A stretch of 8,002 nucleotides of DNA from positions 1 to 8,002 of the forward strand of contig JAUVLX010000155.1 in the NCBI GenBank assembly GCA_030600525.1. The letters run 5' to 3'. This stretch comes from Desulfobulbus sp. (GTDB lineage: Bacteria > Desulfobacterota > Desulfobulbia > Desulfobulbales > Desulfobulbaceae). Positions 5,326 to 8,002 of the stretch are shown here, one piece after another (the first letter of the stretch is position 1; the number at the start of each line of letters is the position of its first letter). The notes beneath the pieces were generated by a model, which worked only from the letters and a program-made list of their open reading frames with translations, searched no databases and was not told the origin of the DNA. A program made the translations under genes and the position numbers.

Positions 5326-6488
5326 AAACACTATCTCTCTTGGGATCGACCGGATCTATCGGCAAAAATGTGCTTGCCGTAGCTCGTCGTTTTCCGAGAC
5401 AATATCGTGTTGCAGCGTTGACAGCAGGGAGCAATATTAGCCTCCTTGCAGAACAGGTTCATGAGTTTCAACCAGAGCTTGTCTGTATTGGGTCGGAAGA
5501 GCTTGTCGACGACCTTGCAGCTCTTTTGCCTGCAAAATATCAAAAACGGATAATAAGTGGCAATGCTGGCAACTGCGCAGCCGCAGCTCTTGATTCCGTA
5601 GATATGGTAGTATCTGCTGTGGTTGGAAGTGTCGGCTTATTGCCTGCACTTGCTGCCATAGAAGCAGGCAAAGATATCGGCCTTGCTAATAAAGAAACCT
5701 TGGTTATGGCGGGTAGGCTCATCATGCAGCGAGCAAAGGAGGCTGATGTTCGCCTTTTCCCCATTGATTCCGAGCACAGTGCCATTTTTCAAGCACTGGA
5801 AGCAGGGAGAAAGCAAGATGTCAGAAAACTCCTTTTAACAGCCTCTGGCGGACCTTTCAGGCTCCTTGATAAAGATAAGCTTCACAGCGTTACCCCAGAG
5901 CAGGCATTATCCCATCCCAACTGGGACATGGGGCGCAAAATTTCTATAGATTCTGCGACACTCATGAATAAGGGCCTGGAGGTAATTGAAGCCCGCTGGC
6001 TATTTGATGTCACCCCTGACCAAATCGAAGTTGTCGTACACCCTCAGTCAGTGGTTCATTCCCTGGTTGAATATCTTGATGGTTCAGTAGTTGCGCAATT
6101 GGGTATCCCTGATATGCAGATTCCTATTGCTTATGCCTTGTCTTACCCTGAACGTTTGGATCTTAAACTTTCCCAACTGGATCTCATTGAATGCGGCAAT
6201 TTAACGTTTGAAGCAGCCGATGGAGACCGTTTTCCAGCATTGCAGATGGCCTATGATGCCCTGGCTGCAGGTGGGGTACAGCCAGCAGTACTTAATGCTG
6301 CCAATGAGATTGCTGTTGATGCCTTTCTTAATGGTCGTATTGGATTTACAGCCATTACCAGCGTTGTGGGTATTGCCCTTAAAGAGGCAGGCCCAGGAGA
6401 TGAAATGAATCTCCAAGCAATTCTTGCTGCCGACCATGAAGCCCGTCTGATAGCTTTGGATGCAATCGAGCGCATCTGTAACTGTTAA
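5322..6488 (+). CDS. dxr: 1-deoxy-D-xylulose 5-phosphate reductoisomerase (IspC)
   Basis: Converts DXP to 2-C-methyl-D-erythritol 4-phosphate with NADPH and a divalent metal, the committed step of the MEP isoprenoid pathway and the target of fosmidomycin. Starting at ATG 5322, which overlaps the cdsA stop (ATGA), gives 388 residues beginning MKTLSLLGSTGSIGKN, so the GSTGSIG dinucleotide-binding loop falls at its usual place; an upstream TTG at 5304 would add six residues without family support. Metal ligands are visible: Asp149 and Glu151 in PIDSEHSAIFQ, and Glu220 in MNKGLEVIEA. Also present are ANKETLVMAG, TASGGPF, His198 in HPNWDMGRKISIDSATL (E. coli His209), and the flexible-loop motif VHPQSVVHSLVEY. 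The C-terminal helical domain has ADGDRFPALQMA and NAANEIAVDAFL. All key residues are intact. Product eventually feeds UppS, encoded two genes upstream. Confidence 0.99.
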   Translation: MKTLSLLGSTGSIGKNVLAVARRFPRQYRVAALTAGSNISLLAEQVHEFQPELVCIGSEELVDDLAALLPAKYQKRIISGNAGNCAAAALDSVDMVVSAVVGSVGLLPALAAIEAGKDIGLANKETLVMAGRLIMQRAKEADVRLFPIDSEHSAIFQALEAGRKQDVRKLLLTASGGPFRLLDKDKLHSVTPEQALSHPNWDMGRKISIDSATLMNKGLEVIEARWLFDVTPDQIEVVVHPQSVVHSLVEYLDGSVVAQLGIPDMQIPIAYALSYPERLDLKLSQLDLIECGNLTFEAADGDRFPALQMAYDALAAGGVQPAVLNAANEIAVDAFLNGRIGFTAITSVVGIALKEAGPGDEMNLQAILAADHEARLIALDAIERICNC

Positions 6489-6522
6489 TCCTCAGTACTT
6501 TTTATTACACATTGCTTTCGCT

Positions 6523-7608
6523 ATGAACTCCCTCCTTTCTCTTATACTTGTTCTCGGTATCTTGATTTTCGTCCATGAACTCGGCCATTTCCTCATTGCA
6601 AAGGCATTTGGGGTCAAGGTTTTGAAATTTTCCCTGGGATTTGGCACTAAGGTGGTGAGCCGTACGTGGGGTGAAACAGAATACCTCATAAGTGCTTTTC
6701 CCCTTGGCGGCTATGTTAAAATGTATGGTGAACATGTAGGGGACACTGTAAACAATCAAGAACAGCATCGCTCATTTGCCCATAAACCTGTCTGGCAGCG
6801 GTTTTGCGTTGTTTTTGGTGGACCTCTGTTCAATATGCTGTTTGCTGTTTTCCTCTTTTTTGTCATGTTCAGCTTTATCGGGTTGCCGGAACCGGTTGAT
6901 ACCACTGTGATTGGCGAGGTGTCGGTTGACTCTGCAGCAGAAAAAGCAGGGCTGCAGCCTGGAGACGATATCCTTTCAATTAATACACAACAGACCCAAT
7001 CGTGGATAGATGTCTCTGAGTTGATAAAATCCAGTGAGGGCAGCCCTGTGACACTTGTTGTGAACCGTGATGGTGAAGAGCTGACCATTACCGCTCAACC
7101 TGCAATGCAACAGGTAAAGAATTTGTTTGGCGAGGAGGTCGGTCAGCGATATATGCTAGGTATTGTTCGTGATGAACTGCTGAAATATACGAAGGTTTCT
7201 TTGCTCGAATCTGGTCAATCTGCATTGATGCAGACCTGGAATTTATCATATTTGACCGTTATGGGGATCGTGAAAATGATCCAGCGCATTATACCTGCCA
7301 GTGAACTTGGTGGCCCCATTCGGATTGCTGAAATTGCTGGCCAACAACTGGAAGCGGGTTGGATGAACCTTGTTTATTTCATGGGGCTACTCAGTGTCAA
7401 TCTAGGAATACTTAACCTGCTGCCTGTTCCCGTGTTAGACGGCGGGCATCTTGTTTTTTTAACTTTGGAAGGTATTCGTCGTAAACCGCTTAATGATCGC
7501 ACTATGGAAATCAGTCAGAAAATAGGGATTGCCCTGCTGGGCACCTTGATGGCTTTTGTATTTTATAATGATATAGCAAGGGTCGTACACCGTTGGCTGG
7601 CTTCCTGA
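6523..7608 (+). CDS. rseP: RIP zinc metalloprotease RseP (site-2 protease family)
   Basis: Intramembrane zinc protease of the inner membrane; in E. coli it cuts the anti-sigma factor RseA after DegS to release sigma-E, and relatives also clear signal-peptide remnants. ATG 6523 is preferred: it gives MNSLLSLILVLGILIFVHELGHF with the HExxH motif (His18, Glu19, His22) in the first membrane helix, as is normal. An ATG at 6460 would add 21 residues and overlap dxr by 29 bases. Neither start has a Shine-Dalgarno. Other marks are GGYVKMYGE, GGPLFNMLFA, one PDZ domain at about residues 127-192, and the second metal motif NLLPVPVLDGGH (Asn298, Asp306). At 361 residues with a single PDZ it differs from the roughly 450-residue, two-PDZ enterobacterial form. 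The true physiological substrate here is unknown, since no anti-sigma gene lies in the window. Confidence 0.97.
   Translation: MNSLLSLILVLGILIFVHELGHFLIAKAFGVKVLKFSLGFGTKVVSRTWGETEYLISAFPLGGYVKMYGEHVGDTVNNQEQHRSFAHKPVWQRFCVVFGGPLFNMLFAVFLFFVMFSFIGLPEPVDTTVIGEVSVDSAAEKAGLQPGDDILSINTQQTQSWIDVSELIKSSEGSPVTLVVNRDGEELTITAQPAMQQVKNLFGEEVGQRYMLGIVRDELLKYTKVSLLESGQSALMQTWNLSYLTVMGIVKMIQRIIPASELGGPIRIAEIAGQQLEAGWMNLVYFMGLLSVNLGILNLLPVPVLDGGHLVFLTLEGIRRKPLNDRTMEISQKIGIALLGTLMAFVFYNDIARVVHRWLAS
7578..7582 (+). promoter_or_regulatory. Ribosome binding site supporting a TTG start for tsaB
   Basis: AAGGG (7578-7582), inside the end of rseP, lies 10 bases upstream of TTG 7593. The tsaB frame is open only from 7572, after an in-frame TGA at 7569, and the conserved N-terminus ILSIETATG begins at about 7608. 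So the start must lie between these points: TTG 7593 is the only standard bacterial start codon there; the CTG at 7605, overlapping the rseP stop, is the alternative. Confidence 0.5.
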
Positions 7609-8002
7609 TTCTTTCCATCGAAACGGCCACCGGATGCGGTAGTGTAGCTCTAACATTCGGAAACATCTTGGAAGGCCGAATGGTGACCGAGTTTACCCAT
7701 CGTCCTGATATGACCCACTCAAGACGTTTACTGGGAAGTATCAAACAGATAATGGCTACTGCTGATGTCACTTGGGATCAACTTGACGCTGTAGCCGTGA
7801 GCTATGGACCTGGTTCCTTTACCGGGCTTCGCATAGGCATGGCTGCTGCAAAAGGGATAGCAATGGCTGCTGGTATCCCTGTGCTTGGAGTTGCCTCACT
7901 GGATGGACTTGCTGTGCAGTGTATGGAAACGGCAAGACAGGTCTGCTGCGTATTAGATGCACGCAAGGGGCAAGTTTATAGAGCCTTTTACCGGTATGAT
8001 TC
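7593..8002 (+). CDS. tsaB: TsaB, tRNA threonylcarbamoyladenosine (t6A37) biosynthesis protein (3' end missing)
   Basis: Non-catalytic ASKHA-fold partner of TsaD; with TsaE it forms the complex that transfers threonylcarbamoyl to A37 of ANN-reading tRNAs. The frame runs off the right edge, giving 136 visible residues against about 220-240 for a complete protein. With TTG 7593 the product starts MAGFLILSIETATGCGSVAL, and the diagnostic GPGSFTGLRIG lies at residues 72-82, followed by AAAKGIAMAAGIPVLGVASLDGLA and VLDARKGQVYRAFY, all typical of TsaB. The catalytic metal-binding HxxxH of TsaD is absent, as expected: there is only HRPDMTHSRRLL near the N-terminus, a usual TsaB block. The start is not an ATG and overlaps the end of rseP by 16 bases, suggesting coupling to it. 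The frame has no stop before the edge. Confidence 0.93.
   Translation, partial: MAGFLILSIETATGCGSVALTFGNILEGRMVTEFTHRPDMTHSRRLLGSIKQIMATADVTWDQLDAVAVSYGPGSFTGLRIGMAAAKGIAMAAGIPVLGVASLDGLAVQCMETARQVCCVLDARKGQVYRAFYRYD

Overview
The window is a stretch of bacterial chromosome with one continuous run of plus-strand genes: the translation / nucleotide / cell-envelope cluster rpsB-tsf-pyrH-frr-uppS-cdsA-dxr-rseP. A YkgJ-type cysteine-cluster gene lies at the left edge (its 5' end is outside) and tsaB at the right edge (its 3' end is outside). No mobile element, tRNA, rRNA, CRISPR array or phage gene was seen. Base composition looks uniform and moderate (roughly mid-40s % G+C by eye, not computed).

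The organism is a Gram-negative bacterium, most likely a Desulfobacterota / former deltaproteobacterial lineage, perhaps near Desulfobulbales. This is inference from three things: the short 197-aa EF-Ts and single-PDZ RseP, which argue against gamma- and betaproteobacteria; tsaB rather than bamA following rseP; and the general look of the proteins. Species cannot be named from the sequence alone.

Layout: 1-504, end of the YkgJ-family gene; 505-716, an AT-rich spacer with a weak promoter candidate and a leader holding two hairpins before rpsB; 717-1511, rpsB; 1512-1644, a spacer with two tandem stem-loops; 1645-2238, tsf (GTG start); 2239-2407, a spacer with a strong 14-bp hairpin lacking a T tract; 2408-3118, pyrH; 3203-3760, frr; 3782-4531, uppS (GTG start, no Shine-Dalgarno); 4528-5325, cdsA; 5322-6488, dxr; 6523-7608, rseP; 7593-8002, tsaB (probable TTG start inside the end of rseP). 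From uppS onward the genes overlap by a few bases or lie very close, so they look like one translationally coupled unit. The first three junctions are looser and carry structured RNA.

The genes supply ribosome parts and factors (S2, EF-Ts, RRF), UMP phosphorylation for nucleic-acid and cell-wall precursor supply (PyrH), the undecaprenyl lipid carrier (UppS), CDP-diacylglycerol for phospholipids (CdsA), the first committed step of the MEP isoprenoid pathway that feeds UppS (Dxr), envelope-stress intramembrane proteolysis (RseP) and tRNA t6A modification (TsaB). I found no convincing undescribed system. The points most worth a second look are the structured leader and intergenic hairpins, the SD-less uppS start in frame behind frr, and the non-ATG overlapping start of tsaB.
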